From positions 34,512-98,511 of the forward strand of contig JH720402.1 in NCBI GenBank assembly GCA_000231825.2: DNA of 64,000 bases, given 5' to 3'. Position numbers and translations under genes: made by a program. This document shows, piece by piece, positions 13,666-28,000 of this stretch. The stretch comes from Tetrahymena elliotti 4EA. Lineage: Eukaryota > Ciliophora > Oligohymenophorea > Hymenostomatida > Tetrahymenidae. Numbering within the stretch: position 1 is the first letter of the stretch; each line of letters starts with the position of its first letter. Under the pieces are notes generated by a model. The model was not told the DNA's origin. It ran no database searches and saw only the letters and a list, made by a program, of their open reading frames with translations.

Positions 13666-16600
13666 ATGTCTGAATATGAAGAATATAATTCTGAAAAAGC
13701 AGCAGAATTAAATAAAGCAATTGAATTCAAAGCAATTAAAACAAATTTGACAACATCTATTGATTTAGGATTTTGTACTGTTAACCAAACTACTTCCAGA
13801 TTGTTCTTTTTAGAAAATCCTAATAATTAGCCATGTGAATTTCACTTTGAATCATAAGCATTAGATATTACTCCTCATTCTGGGCATATTCCAAGTAAAG
13901 GGAGAATATCATTCAATGTGAGCTATACCCCTAAAGAAGCAACTGCAATAATAGGAAATATTATTTTAAATTTACCCTATTAGCAACCAACAATTACAAA
14001 GGTTTCAGCAATAGGTAAATACCCCTACATATCGCTAAGTACTTCAAAACTTAATTTTGAGCAGCTGCTGATTGGTAAATAACTAGTCAAAGAGATAACA
14101 ATTAAAAATCAATCTTAAGTAAATGCCACTTTCAGTATTGTTAAAATTGTTGATGACGAATATAAAGATAATGCATTCTCTCTTGATGTGTAAAATTAAC
14201 TATTTCATCTTCTTATTATCATTCTAAATTGCATAAATATTTCTAATATACATCTTTAAATAATTTGTAACTTCACTAAAGATACAAACAAACAAATTCA
14301 AATCAAAATAACTATTAAAGCATTCCTTCACAAATTTAAAACAAAGAAATGATATCAACAATAAATATTTTCAGCCTAAATAAACAAATTTTGAATTTAA
14401 ATATTAAACTGAATAGAATTTAAGTACTTTTTCAAAAATAAACAAAATCCTTTTGAAAATAAAATATTTCTTGAACTTAAAAAACAATTCTAACAGAACA
14501 AATATCATAAAAAAAGATATGTGAAAAAACTATTTAATAAAAATATATTTAAATCTCAAATTGACATATATTTTCACAAAAAAGAAAGTTTTAAAAATTT
14601 TAATTCTAAGTTGTTTAGAAAAAACTTTTTATTTTATTTAGCATTTTTGGAGTAGCTGATAGCTTTATAATGAGTTATTTTTAAATATTAAAAAGACATT
14701 AAGGAGAAATCCCACCTAAAAGCAGCTTTTTAGTGAAAGTAACTTACACACCTTTGGTTGTAGGTTTGATTTCTGTTGTTCACTATAAAGTTATATGTCC
14801 AGGTGGTAATGATTTAGTCTTTGCATGCAGCGGTAATGCAGTTGGATTTGATGTCAGATTAAGTGCTTAGAGTATTAATTTTGGGGAAGTTAAAATAGGT
14901 AATGAAACAAGTAGATTGCTTACAATCTAAAATATGAGTGATTTACCTACTTCATTTTAATTCACAAATGATCAAAATAATATTTTTGCTATGAGTTAAG
15001 TAAGGGGTGTTGTTAAACCAAAATCTAATGCAAGAATAATTATTTATTTTAAGCCAAGACACACTATCTGCTACTATGAAAGAGTAATAAAATTATTTTA
15101 CTTTTTAAAACATAGATTAATAATTAAATAAATTAATTAGATTTTTTGTGTTGTGAGAAATCATCAAGTATTTCCTGTAGATTTGTTGGGAACTTGTTAC
15201 GACCTTTTAATAAAGCCATTACCAATTGTATAAAAACATATTGAATCATTTAGAAGAAGAGTTATTTGGGGTAAATTGTCAGAGATCGATTTCAAATACA
15301 TGGAAAATGCCTTTTTGCTTAAATATTCTCAAAATCAGAACAACTTTGAGAAGAATACTTAATTGAGCTCTTTAAATAGAAATGGGTTAGCTTTGTTAGG
15401 AAGTTAAAAGGCTTCATAGTTATAGTCTATTTAATATAATTAAAAAAAGGATAATTCTATTATATAAAAGGCATCATAAACTGCAATAGGATTTACTAAT
15501 AAATAACAGAATTCCATCTAATAAGAATAAAACTAAATTTAGGATGGTATGATGGCCGCTTCTTATGTAATTGATGACCCAAATAATGCAACAAACCCAA
15601 TCATAAATCCCAATCAAGTTGTTTTACACAAAGAAATGTTCTTACCAGCTAACTCTGACTGCAAATTAATTTAACTTAATGTAAACAAATTTTTAAAAAG
15701 AAAAGTAGAAAATAAAAAATATTAATATTTAACAGGAAGATCTAATTGATTTTGGATTTTAGGAAGGTATGCTCGAAAGTGGAGCTAAATAAATTGAATT
15801 AACTAATAAGTTATAATGTAAGGTAACTGTTTTTTGGACAATCTAGCAAAAAGAAAATGTAAACAATGAGCTATACCCAGTATTTATGGTAAGACCTGAG
15901 ACTGCTTCTATGAAACCTAACACAACTAAAATTTTTGAAGTTACTTTCAGACCAGTTAAAAATTCCTAGTATTATTTCTAGTATCTTCAATTCTTTGTAT
16001 TCAAATACAGTAGCAAAATTACATAAAAAATGATTGAAGATATTCAAAAAAACCAATCCAAAACATTTACTGGCTCATTTAGAGATAATCTTAAATTGAG
16101 CAACACTCTTAACACTAAGAAAAGTAATTTAAATTTAATTCAAAATTAAATTCAAACTGAACAAATTTCATTCATCTTCTCTCTTAATAAAATAAATTTG
16201 TCAAAAAAAATTAAATTTGTGACTTATAAAAATCAAATATTTATATTAAAATCAATTTAAACAATGTTACTTTTAAATATCCTTAATAAATAATTATTTT
16301 AAGTTTGAATGTTTCAAATTTATGAATGAAAATAATAAATTAATTTTTAATTGAACAGCAAGCACAATGGACTTAATAGGAGATGAGACTGTTCCTCCTT
16401 ATTCTGGATCACTTCGTTGTGTTGGTCATTCTTTTGGAATAAATTCATAACCTTTTATTCCTATTCTAGAATTCTCTCCTTCAAATAAAATTTACTTTGC
16501 AGCCTGTTCTTTAGAAGATTCTCTTTATTAAACAGTTGAAATCAAAAATAATGTAAATAATATTCAATTTTGAATACAATTTAAAGAATAATTTTAAAAA

Positions 16601-19600
16601 TTAGTCAGATACTCCTACATATTTCAAATTTTTACCAGATCCATCAAAGACTTATAGAGTATTTCCTAATGCTGGAATGGTGGAAGGAAAATCTTTCTTT
16701 ATTGTCACTGTAGAATTTAGACCAACCGAATACAAGGCTTACAATAATGTTTTGACATGTAGCTTGAATAATAATTCATCAACAACACTTAATCTATACA
16801 CTCATGGTTACTGTTCAAAGCCTAAGTTACACCTCCAAAACGAAGTAAAAATTAAAAATTTTATTATATTTATATCTTAGACAAATTATAATTTTAGGGT
16901 AAGGTCTATTTCCCTCCTTCTTTCACAGGTGTTTATTCTAGATAGAAGGTAAAAGTTGAGAATCTCTCAAGAGTTACTTTAGAATATGAAATTAAAGTTC
17001 CTGAAAAATATAGTGAAGAATTATATTTGGAGCCAGTTAATGGGAAAATTTAACCTAATGAGCATATTTTCCTTGACTGCTCATTCATACCTTACAAAAA
17101 GAAAAGCTATAAAATAAAGGTTCCTTTGTTTGTGAAAGAAATAATGGATTATAGTTAAAATTTAGTAGGATACCATTTACCAGGAAGTGGTGATCCTGAT
17201 AAACCTCTGAAAATGAGAGATCCTATGGAAGTTGCTTATAATTTTGAAATATTTGGTGCTGGTGGTGATGGTTCTTTGAGTATTACTCCTGAATAACTTT
17301 AGTTTGATGTAGTAAAAGTTAACTTTAGAGATAAAAAGTATGCAACCTTACACAATTACTCCAATGTTACTTTTTATATTGAATTAAAGCTTCGTCCTGC
17401 CAAAAACTAGGAAGAAAATGAAGATGTCATTGATGAAGAATAAATAGAAAATTTAGAAAAGAACTTTAGTTTAGACTTTAAATCTGGAATCATAGCAGCT
17501 AATTCTAAGGTTGACATAGGTATTATCTTCAATCCAACAATTGTAGCTGATTATGATTTGATTATGGATGTTGTTGCATCTGAAAAGAATCCTAAAGCAG
17601 AAGCTAAGGGAAGATCAACAAGTGCAAATAGAAAATTCATCACACAAAAGTGCTCTTTGAAAATTTAAGCTAAGGGAAGCTATCCTTTGTTAAAAATTGT
17701 TGATGTGAGAAATGATTCAATTTCAGTTGCTACTCTTTGGGAAAATTTTTAAATTAATAAAATAAATTCTGAGCTTTAAAGTGAATTAAATGTAGATGAA
17801 AAATAATATCTTAATATTGAATAATTGAACTTTAGTGAAGCTTAATAACTCCAAAAAAGAATTAAATAATTTGAATGGAATTTCGGATATCTCCCTGCAA
17901 AAAATGCTAATAAGCCCCGTAAAATTGTAATTACTATTCAAAATGCTGGTGGAACAGATCTTGATTGGAACTTTAAACTTCCATCTGACAATCAAGTAAA
18001 TATTTACTAAATTTAACAAGACTAATTCATTTTAAAAAATAGATTGAAGTTGAACCTTGGGCTGATCCCGGTGAGCCTGATGAAGAGGAAGCTTTTGAAA
18101 AGGCTATTTTAGAAAGAAATATTTTTTAGATCTAGCCTAGGTAAAACAATCAATTGAATTTTTCCTAAAAAAATTTATTTTATTTGAAATATTTTTAGGA
18201 GCGGAACTTTAAAGAAGGGAGAGCTTAAAGATGTTGAGTTGGTATACAATCCAAGCAATATAGATGAGAATGATTTACCTTTCAAGAGTAAGAAGAATAA
18301 AAAAGTAAGTGGAGAGAAACATTAATTGAGGGTTGTTTTGTAAATCTTAAATGGTAAACCTCTTTAAATTAATTTGTAAGGTATGGCTCTTGCTCCATTA
18401 GAAGGTTTGCTTGCAGTAAAAAAGAAAAACTACAAGTTACCTGATACCCCTATTGGTTTATTAATTCCTGTCAAATTCCCTATTGAAGTATTAAATGTTG
18501 GTTCTAGCAAAATTTCATATAAGGTAGAAATAGTTGAAAAGGACGAATATAACAATCCTATTGATTCAAAGTTTAACATTTTTGACATAGAAAAGAACCA
18601 AGATAATTTACTTCCTAATGAAAAATCATACTTGTACTGCTTGTTCAAGCCATTAGAATCTAAAACCTATTACCATGAGTTAAAGATAATAGTTTATGAT
18701 TTTGTCAAAGTTAATCAAGAAATATCTCTCTTCATTGAAGGAACTGGTTACTCTAAAAAATCTAATTCTAAATCAAATCTTAAGAAAGAAGAAATACCTC
18801 GCCAAAGATCCTTTGTCTCCACTATTGGATCCAAGGTTTTCTTCTCCATAGAAGAAATTGATTTTGGTGAGATGAAGCCAGGTAAAGCTGCTCATCGTTG
18901 TATTATCCTCTACAACTTAAGTGAAACTTAAAAGCTTAGTTATGATTTTGGAACATCAAGTTTTGCATTATCATCAAACAAGCCAGGTCTTATGTGGTAA
19001 TTATTTTTTATTAAATTAAGCTTATTTTTTGTTTTTTGAAAAATTTAAAAACTTTAAATCAAGATTTTGTTGAATTTTTGACAATAAAATATTCCATAAT
19101 TGTCAATAAATACTTATAATTTACTTAATATTTTAAGAGGGAAATCAATAATCTGATGTTACATTAAATAAAAACTTTAACTAAAATTAAAAAAAATCAT
19201 TTTTAAAATGTTATTATTTTATTAATTTGATAGTGGAGATGAATGCACAATTGAGCCTATGAATGGAACATTAGAACCTAATTCATTTATTGAACTTAAA
19301 GTAACTTTAGTAAGCTCCTACGAACCTTCAGTTTATGAAGGTGAATTAGAATGCACAATTTAGTGGGATGGAGGTATATTATTTACATTAAGTTAAAATA
19401 ATTGATTTATTAAATAATTTTGTTAAAAAAGGTGATCAAAAAAATAAAACAGTTTCTTAACAATCTTAAAATAGCAATTCAGGAGTTGAAAAGGAAACTT
19501 TATTCTTAAGAGTGAAAAAAACTTCAGTTTTAGATGTAATTATTTTTTATAATTTACCAAAAATTAAAATGAATCTTTGTTAGGTCGAATTGATTAACAG

Positions 19601-20096
19601 TTTCAAGCATAAATCTTCAAAGGACACTAATAAATAGTTACAAGCTAAAGACCTTTTCTAAGGAAAAAATATCTAATATAAACATGCTTTTGAATTGATT
19701 ATTGAAAAAGCTATCAATGAAATTTTAAATGATACCTATACAGAAAATATAATCAGAAGAATTGATAATTAGCCTGTAGCATTATTTGCCAGTTTCAATG
19801 GAGAAGATCCAGCTGATATTTAAAAAATTTAAAAAGGCCTAGATAATGAGAGCAGAGCTAAAAATGCATTAAATTCAGAAGAGACAGAGTAAATGGGTTA
19901 TGATGGATTTGTTGATGAAGAAGAAGAGCCTTCAGCAGCAAATGACTACAGATTCTTATTCTTATAAGATGAATTTGTGGACTTAGTTGATCTAATAATG
20001 GAAAATACTTTCTTTAATGTAATCTAAGAAACTACCAGAAAGGAATGCGATTTACTTAGAGTAGCTAAGACTTTTGTTATGCCTATTGATAAATGA
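13666..20096 (+). CDS. CFAP65: CFAP65 homologue, ASH/MSP-domain central apparatus protein
   Basis: Twelve exons: 13666-14189, 14642-15083, 15141-15680, 15736-16123, 16359-16552, 16605-16844, 16898-17995, 18043-18140, 18199-18996, 19234-19373, 19432-19535 and 19584-20096; 1692 residues; every junction keeps phase. Animal and algal CFAP65 (CCDC108) are about 1900 residues and sit in the C2a projection of the central pair. The protein is a chain of beta-sandwich ASH/MSP modules (typical strands: KGRISFNVSYTP, SSFLVKVTYTP, ARIIIYFKPRHT). Family-level anchors are FCVVRNHQVFPVDLLGTCYD, the GKVYFPPSFTGVYSRQ block near residue 780, and DLDWNFKLPSD. Residues about 360-440 form a Gln/Asn/Ser-rich insertion before a second row of ASH domains. 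The 3' end is acidic and helical. Introns are 47-58 nt except three of 452, 235 and 237 nt. HYDIN or CFAP47 are the alternatives, but length and motif order favour CFAP65. Confidence 0.85.
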
Positions 20097-22010
20097 AAAC
20101 AGAATTGGAAAATATATTCATTAAATAAAGGAAGATATTTTAATACTGACTTTTAACTTTAATTAATCAATAATAAAATATTAAAAAAATTATGATTATT
20201 AGTATTCTTCAAGAAATTCATTTATTCAACCGTTTTGTTTTTATAAATTCATACATAAGTTTTATTCCTTTAAAACTATTTTTTCCTTATCAAAATCTTT
20301 TTAACTATCAAAATTAATTTATCAGATCAAAACCTGTATAAATAAACTAAAAACTTTAATTTAACATTGTTTAAAAAGTTATTTACTTATCTCTTTCATC
20401 TTTTATATTGAATTATGTATGAATATGATTAAAATCAGATTTTATTTTTGGAAAGATAAAATGATAAAAAAGAATAAAGAAATTAGTATTTATCATTTGA
20501 TAAAAATAAATAAGCATTAAATCCTTCAATAACTTTAATGATAGATTGATTTATTTATTGCTTATGATTTAAGTCAGGTTATAACTTTTAGATAATTTTT
20601 TAAAGTATGGAAGTTTTTATTAAGTAAATCAAATAAATATAAAGTATATTTTTGGAGAAAAACAATTATATAAGTGTAAAAAACTAAAATTAATTAGGAA
20701 TAAAAGTTTCTTCAATTATTGTAAATATAAGAATTTTTTTATTAAAAATTACTGCTGAAGGAGTAATAAAAACTAAAAATTAACAATAATATTTCTTGAT
20801 TTATTTTTTTATTTTCTGCTTAAATTATAAAAATGTAAATTTCCACAGATAATTAATTATTTATTCAATAAATAAAATAGGTAAATATTTTATAAATTTT
20901 AACAATCATTCATAAAAAACTAATATTTTCAAAAGCTCAGTTGTTTAATAAATCACAATAAGGTCTAGTTATATTATTATTGTTTTACTATTTTAAATTT
21001 CAATAATTTTTATTTACATTTTTGCCTTACAGTTTTTGCCTAAATTAATTTTGTTTTTAATCATAAATAAATAGATATCCATTCACATCATTTTTATTTC
21101 ATTTGAATAATTGTTATTTGCTTAAAAATATATTTTTTAAAGGGTTGTTGAGTATAATATTAGATTTTATATTTTTATTTATTTATGTATGATACACATT
21201 CAAAGTAATTTATTCTCTTATTAGCTTTAAAATTCTGATCTTAGATAAAAAATAAATATTAATTACTACTTCTCAACCATTTTATATTTAATTTATAAGA
21301 GTATTCCATAGGTTAAAGTAACATTCAAGCATATTAAGAATCTAAAATAATTTTTTATATAAAAAAATGATTACTATTCTTAGTTTTATTTACACCAGTA
21401 AAATCAAATACCTAAAGGGAAAAAAAATCAATATTTAATTTGTTTTGACATATCTTTTTTGATTGATTTTCATTAATATTTTTATACCTTGTGGAAATAT
21501 TTATGATCGTATTTTATTATTGTCAAATTTTAGATGTTTTAATATGTATTTAAAAAGAATTAATCAGATAAGAAAAAGAATGAATTATATTTTAAATGAT
21601 TTAGAGAGGTAATTAGGTTTTAGCTGATCAAGATACCTTGATAATTAACAAATCATAGACCTACATATGAATGTGATAAATAAAGAGAAATCTAATTATT
21701 TTTAATAAAAATAGCCAACTCAATTGATAAATTGAAGAAGTAAGAAGGAAAAAATTATCATCCATATCCTTTAATTAAGATTAGAAGATAAAAAAGATAT
21801 TGTTAGCAATGTTTTCTTTTTGATGAATACTAGGGCTTGTGTTAATGCTATATAAATAGATATTAAAAAAAATTAAAATCTTAAATAATAATAAATAAAC
21901 AAAAATTAAAATAAAATCAACTTTTTTTATAAAAGTAAATAAATATTTAGGGATAGTTTAGATACATTTAAAAAAGAGTCATAAATAGATAGATAATCAC
22001 CATTTATTCC
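20097..22010. other. Intergenic, with an in-frame Cys-rich extension near its end
   Basis: Mostly featureless AT-rich DNA. From 21642 to 22010 the frame of the following gene stays open without an ATG and encodes a basic segment with paired cysteines (YCQQCFLF, GLCQCY at about 21795-21850). The next gene has a clean signal peptide at its own ATG, so this may be an exon of something else or chance. Confidence 0.35.
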
Positions 22011-25000
22011 ATGAGTTTAAAGCAAAAAAACTTGATTCAATCAATTTTTGTTTTAGCTCTTGTGTTTAGCTGTTTGCTATAAACTGGTTAGGCTGAAAAA
22101 AATATTGAAATCAAGCTAGAGTAAGATGCTTATGGCACCTTAAATGAAGGAGAAACATAGACTTATATTCTCAATTTAGATGAGAAACAAAAATCTGATC
22201 AATACTTGATTATAACTGCAGAGGGAACTTTTGAAGGAAGTGAGCCTGATCTCTATGTTAATGTTAGAGAATAAACTAATCTTCAAAAATCCAAAGTTAT
22301 CTGCAAATCTTATGGTTTTACTCTTTGTCATATTAAAGGTCAGCAAATAGATTTTGCTACTCAATTATATTTGACAGTTAAGTGCCAAAGTAAGTGTGGG
22401 TACGAAATAGTCACATTCCTTGAAGAATCAACCAACTAAATAAATATGAGATTAAGTAAAATTTAGTTTCAATTTCACAATATTTTTAAAATAAAATATA
22501 AAATTTGTTTTCATTTTTGATAATAAATTTAAAAGCAAATAACTACGAATTTATTAGATTTAAACAAATCTCTATTTCTTAAAGAAATCAATCAATTATA
22601 ATTAGATTCTGATATTAATATCATTCTATTCATCAATTTACTATCTTTAACTTTAAAATTTTATTTTTGATTGCTAACTTCATATAATTTCTTTACAAAG
22701 CAAACCAATTTACACCAAAAATATTCTTCAAGCTTCATATTTTTAAATCAAATATATTATTAATCCATACAAGGGATTTTTAAAATGGTTTAATATTATT
22801 TAGCTAGTGTCATTAACTTTTCGCTATGACATTCTATGTCACTGATTACCTTATTTCATAAATAAGCTAAACAAATATCAAGTATATAAGCCCATAATAT
22901 TCTTGCAAATCAATATAAACAATAGCGAATAAATAAAAAAATGAAAGCAACATGAACATCAGCATATAATTTTTAAAACACTTCTTAAGAGTCTAAGATT
23001 ACAATAACTCATTTAATGTATTTTACGAAACATTTTTATTTTAATTAGTTGGCAACATTTAAATTAATTTTGATAAAAATAATACTATTCCATAGTTTAA
23101 ATAGTAATCCACTAAAAATTTTGGTTAGTTGAAAATTTTTTTGAATTCAAATCATTAGAAAACAAATAAATAAATAGTTTTTTATATTAAAAATATGATC
23201 TAAAAAAAAATTAATTAAAAAAGATGACATCACATATGCAATTTTTGAAGACTCTAAGGGAAATTTAAATGACTAAAGAGAAATCTTAAATAGGGTTGTT
23301 TAGATGAAATATGGAGCAGAAGATATGCTCCCCAATGATAGTTTAGAAAACATGATCTTGGAATTTGAGTTGATGAATCCTGTAGAATCTTACACTACAT
23401 TCAATGTATACTTCAACTTCAATGATAAAGTGCCTACTCGTACCCAAAGCTAAAGTTGGGGTATGAATTGGGGATCAGGTGCAGGTATGGGTGTTTTAGT
23501 TTAATCTAAAAAGTAGAGCAATCTTTTACCTGAAGGAGTGTATACTATGACAATAGAAGCACACGAAGGAGCAATTATAGCTATTAGAGCTATTGGTTGG
23601 GGTGATGTTAGATACATTAGACCATTCTAGTTGATTGGAGGTTTTACTGTTGCAAGCTCTCCAACTATGAAATTTTAGCTCGATATCGATGATCAAAGAT
23701 ATGGAGACTTCAAAAACAAAGATCTTATTATTGGTTTAGTTTCATTTTAAGGTGATCCAAATCTTTACGCTGATTCTAGATCATTCAATGAACTTAAAAA
23801 TGTACAACTGAATAACTACAAGTGGGTTTCTGACGAATTGTATGATGATAGAATTACAATCACTTCTAGAGAACTTAAAAGTACAAGCACTGTCAACATT
23901 GCTGTCAATTCAAAAGATAGCTTCTCTTTGTTTACTATGAGAGCTTATTATCACCTTGGCAAAACCCCTTTGAGTATTATTCCATTTTAATTCTTTATAA
24001 AATAGTAATAGAGAACCCAAAAGAGTTCATATTTAAGCAAATAAGCAAAAACAAATAGATATCATTTTGGAAAATCATCAAATTCTTTGGAAAAAAATAA
24101 TTTTTTTACTCAAATTTTAAAATATATTTTTATAAATAGGCTTTGATTATCCTGAATCTGGTAACTTGAGCCCTGGAGAATTGGTTTCATATTCATTGTC
24201 TCTTTATGGTAGCTAAAAATCAAACATTACTTTAAGTCTTAAGCCAAGAGAAGGTAAACCTGGATTGTTAATGAAGAGATGTAATTTAGATGAAAAAGAA
24301 AAATGTGTATTCACTAATGAAGATAAAAAGTTAGCTTTAGTACCAAAATTCAGCTCAGAACCTGTTGCTCAAACTTTCCTTTCTGATCCTGAATAGTGTT
24401 CTTAATACAAAATTGAAGGACTTTAAGTTTGCTATTACTTAATTGGTGTTTTAAATACTGACTACAGCAGAGATGCTAAGTTCACATTGCTCGCTAATAA
24501 CGGTTTAACTCACACAATTCTTCAAGAAAATGAAATCTATCATCAAGGAGCCGAATTTGGTAAAATCAACTATTACAAGATTGATCTCTCATAATACACT
24601 GGAGTCACCTCAGTTTCATTCTAATTATCTAACGTTTAAGGTCAAGTCTCTATGTTTACTTCTTTCGATAACATTCGTCCTAATGTTAATGATAAAATCA
24701 AATAGTCCTTCTATCACTCACTTCATCTTTATGTTGAAGAATTCAAAGATCTTAACAAAGTTATCTATCTTGGTGTCCAAAGTGATTCTTCTTTTGCTTC
24801 TTATGATATCTAAGCTAAGGTTACTTAAGAATCTAACTTCTCTTTCTATGTTCTTGAGGTAAATTACTTATTTATTAATCTTGAAATTAAAATTCAAAGA
24901 AAAATACTTTTGTTTTTTTATTTATTAACTAAAAAATATATCTTTATTTAATCAGGAAAATAAACCTATTCTTATTACTGAAGATGCAAGTAAAGTCAAG

Positions 25001-28000
25001 AAAATTAATTTTTAGATGTTACTTAGAAAGCCATTCAACTAAGAGCTTGAAGTCAAGGTTATGCTTGAACCCTTAAGTGGTTACTATGACATGAAGATTG
25101 GTAAATCTCCTGAAAGCATAGACTTAATAGAATCTTCTAGCAATACTATAGAATTCTCCTCAAAAATAATTTAATTTGAAAAGTATGAATAACCAATTTA
25201 TGGTATTATTACTCCTAAAGTGACTTGGTTAAACAATAAGATTTAATTCAAGTTATCTTATGTAACCAGTGCTGTTACCCACCAAACATTAAATTTAGGA
25301 ATAGTTAATCAAATTAAAGTTACTTAGGAAGAACAATACTACAAGATCCCCATCTAGTCAAATGAATCTATTTTGATTTACAAAAACGTTTTAAATGAAT
25401 TAGGAGATTAAGAAGATGTTACCGTTATAGTTTCATATGATCAAGCAAACGTTTAACCTCAAAAGGGAGAATCTACTTCTATCATCATTCCCAACTTTAG
25501 TCCTTAAATAATTACCAAAGAAAGCTTTGATTTGAGTTGCAAGAGAATCAATGAATTTTCAGTTGATTAAAATAATTGTTTCCTCTTTGTTTCAGTTTCA
25601 TCTAAGATAGAAGCTACCATCCTTTTATATGCAGAAATAAACTCCAATGCATAATACATCTTTTCTGATTTCCCTAACACTATTGCTTTTAAACCCAAAG
25701 CTGAAAAGAAGCTCTATTACCCTGAACTTTTCAATAATAGATTCAATCTTTACAAAAGTTCTTCTTAAAATGGAGATGAAATTATGCTCTGTGCTAAGCT
25801 ATTTAACAATACCATTAGCAGAAAAGATTGGAAATTCCCAATTAATTGCCAGCCTGGAGATTACGACTTCAAATTCAGAACCCAAGGAGATGAAAACTTC
25901 TCGTAATTTTTATTTTCTAATTATTTTTCTTCAAGTTAAAATAAATTAAATCCTTTTTGATTCACAAACAAATTTGATAAATTAATTTTTTTTAAAATTA
26001 GATATGAAATACCTGAGAATAATAATGTCTGCGACTTTAAAAAAAAAGAATGTGGTCTTTCTATTTTCTTAAAAGACACAACTAATACAATATGGGATGT
26101 AACAGATATAATTACATTGACTTTGTAATAATCTCATACTACTTTACCTCCTGGTTAAACTATTATGGATACCCTTCCACCTAATGGTTCTAGATTCTAC
26201 TACATTAAATCAAGTGAATTGAAGGATCAAAAGTTTGTTATTGCAGCTACTGAGTACACTAATGATTCAATAGAGCTTAATCTTTATGTTGACAATTAAT
26301 TGGTTCATTCAACATTTAAGAGTTTACCTTATATTAATTTTGACAAGGACTTCAGAGATAACTTAAAAAAGAAATTTAATATTAGTACAATGAGTTAATT
26401 TGGTATTTAAGTTAAATCAAGAAAAAAAGACAAGGAAATTAAATATTCTTTACTACTTAACTTAGATCAAGACAATGATAAAAGCTTCACTAAAATTAAC
26501 TTAGGATAATCATATCAGATTAAACTTAAAGATAAGAGCGATTATTAATACTTTGTGTTCAAGAATAAGGCTAAAGGACAACCTTTCAAAATTGTTTAAT
26601 CTCAGCAAACTTAGGGTAACACTTAAATAACAGTTGCTTACTACAATTAGCAAACTAAAAAAAGTCTTCCTCTCTAAGAGAAAATTTATTAGACATATGA
26701 GAATGTTTTAGAAGTCAGAGAAAAGGCTGATCAATGTGAAAAGTAATGCACATATATTATTTAATTCAATACCTTAGAAAAGAGTGGAGCAGCCTTAACT
26801 GTTTCTCTTCAAAGATCAGTTATCTCTCTCTTAGAAAATATCTTGCAATCTAATGAATTAAATACATCAGAATCTTTTGTTTACAATTTAAGTACTCTTA
26901 GCAAATCTGTCTTGTATATTGATATGCAAATTGGGTCTATTCTCGTAAATATAACTAATTCTAATGGCAAAGAAATTTCCAAGGAAACTTTAAATAAGAA
27001 CTAGCTTTATGCATTCGACTTACCAGAACTTTTAAATAGCAATCAAGAATACTCAGTTTCAATCACAGCTTTTGTAAATTTTTACTCCTTTTTTTAAAAA
27101 ACATCAAATTAATTTTATTATTTTAATTCTAAATAGGCCTTCTCTAAGTTCAACATTAAGTATGTTAATGAAAACTCTTACCCATTAATCAGTTTTGATA
27201 CACCTTTAAGAGACTAGAAATTAATTTCACTTTAAGAAAAAATATATACTATTGTAAGTTTTTTCATTTTATTTTCCTTTATTTAAACTATTTTTTGGGT
27301 GGGAGAAAAGAGGAAGGAGGGAGTGAGGGCTTAATTAAATTGAGATATTTTTTTGTTATTTCACATTATTTTTAATTTTTGAAAAAATCAAAAAATAATT
27401 TTGATTAAACAACAAGAAGCCATCTTCCCTCTCTCTCAACAGCTTTGAATTTTTGATTTACTTTTAATACAGATTTAACCTTTTTAAATGAATATATATT
27501 TTATTATAAAATAGACAACTTCAGGTGATAAGTTAATAAATATCTAGATTTAATATTCTTATGATGGAAAATATGAAGAAGGAGTTTAAATTATTGAGGA
27601 TCTTTATGAAAACGATAACTAAAAACCACTTTTATAGAATGTAATTAGTAATGCTTACGATCCTGTTTCTAATTTGTATATTCATCATTTGTAATTGCAA
27701 ACTAACTCAAGAATGCAAAAGATTTTGATGAAACTTAGAAATACATAGAAAGGAGAAGTCAAAAAATTGTCAATTTATTTAAGTTAAAATTTCTCAATTT
27801 TGGATGAAGGTATTCCTATGTTCTACTACTTTGATGGTATAAACTAACCTACTTACTTGTATGGTATTATTTTACCTGAAAAGGAAAGAAAGCTTTACAT
27901 TGAAATTACTTGCTTGAAGGGTGATTTGCACACCGTTGGTACTTATCAAAGAGATAGTGCCATAAATGATAAGTTCTAATTTACTTTCACTCCAGGTTCT

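Noticed and set aside
15084..15140. Read-through of the 57-nt segment in CFAP65
   Set aside because: It is in frame without TGA, but removing it as a GTAATA..TTAG intron restores the continuous beta-strand motif (YYERIFCVVRNH) seen in the family.
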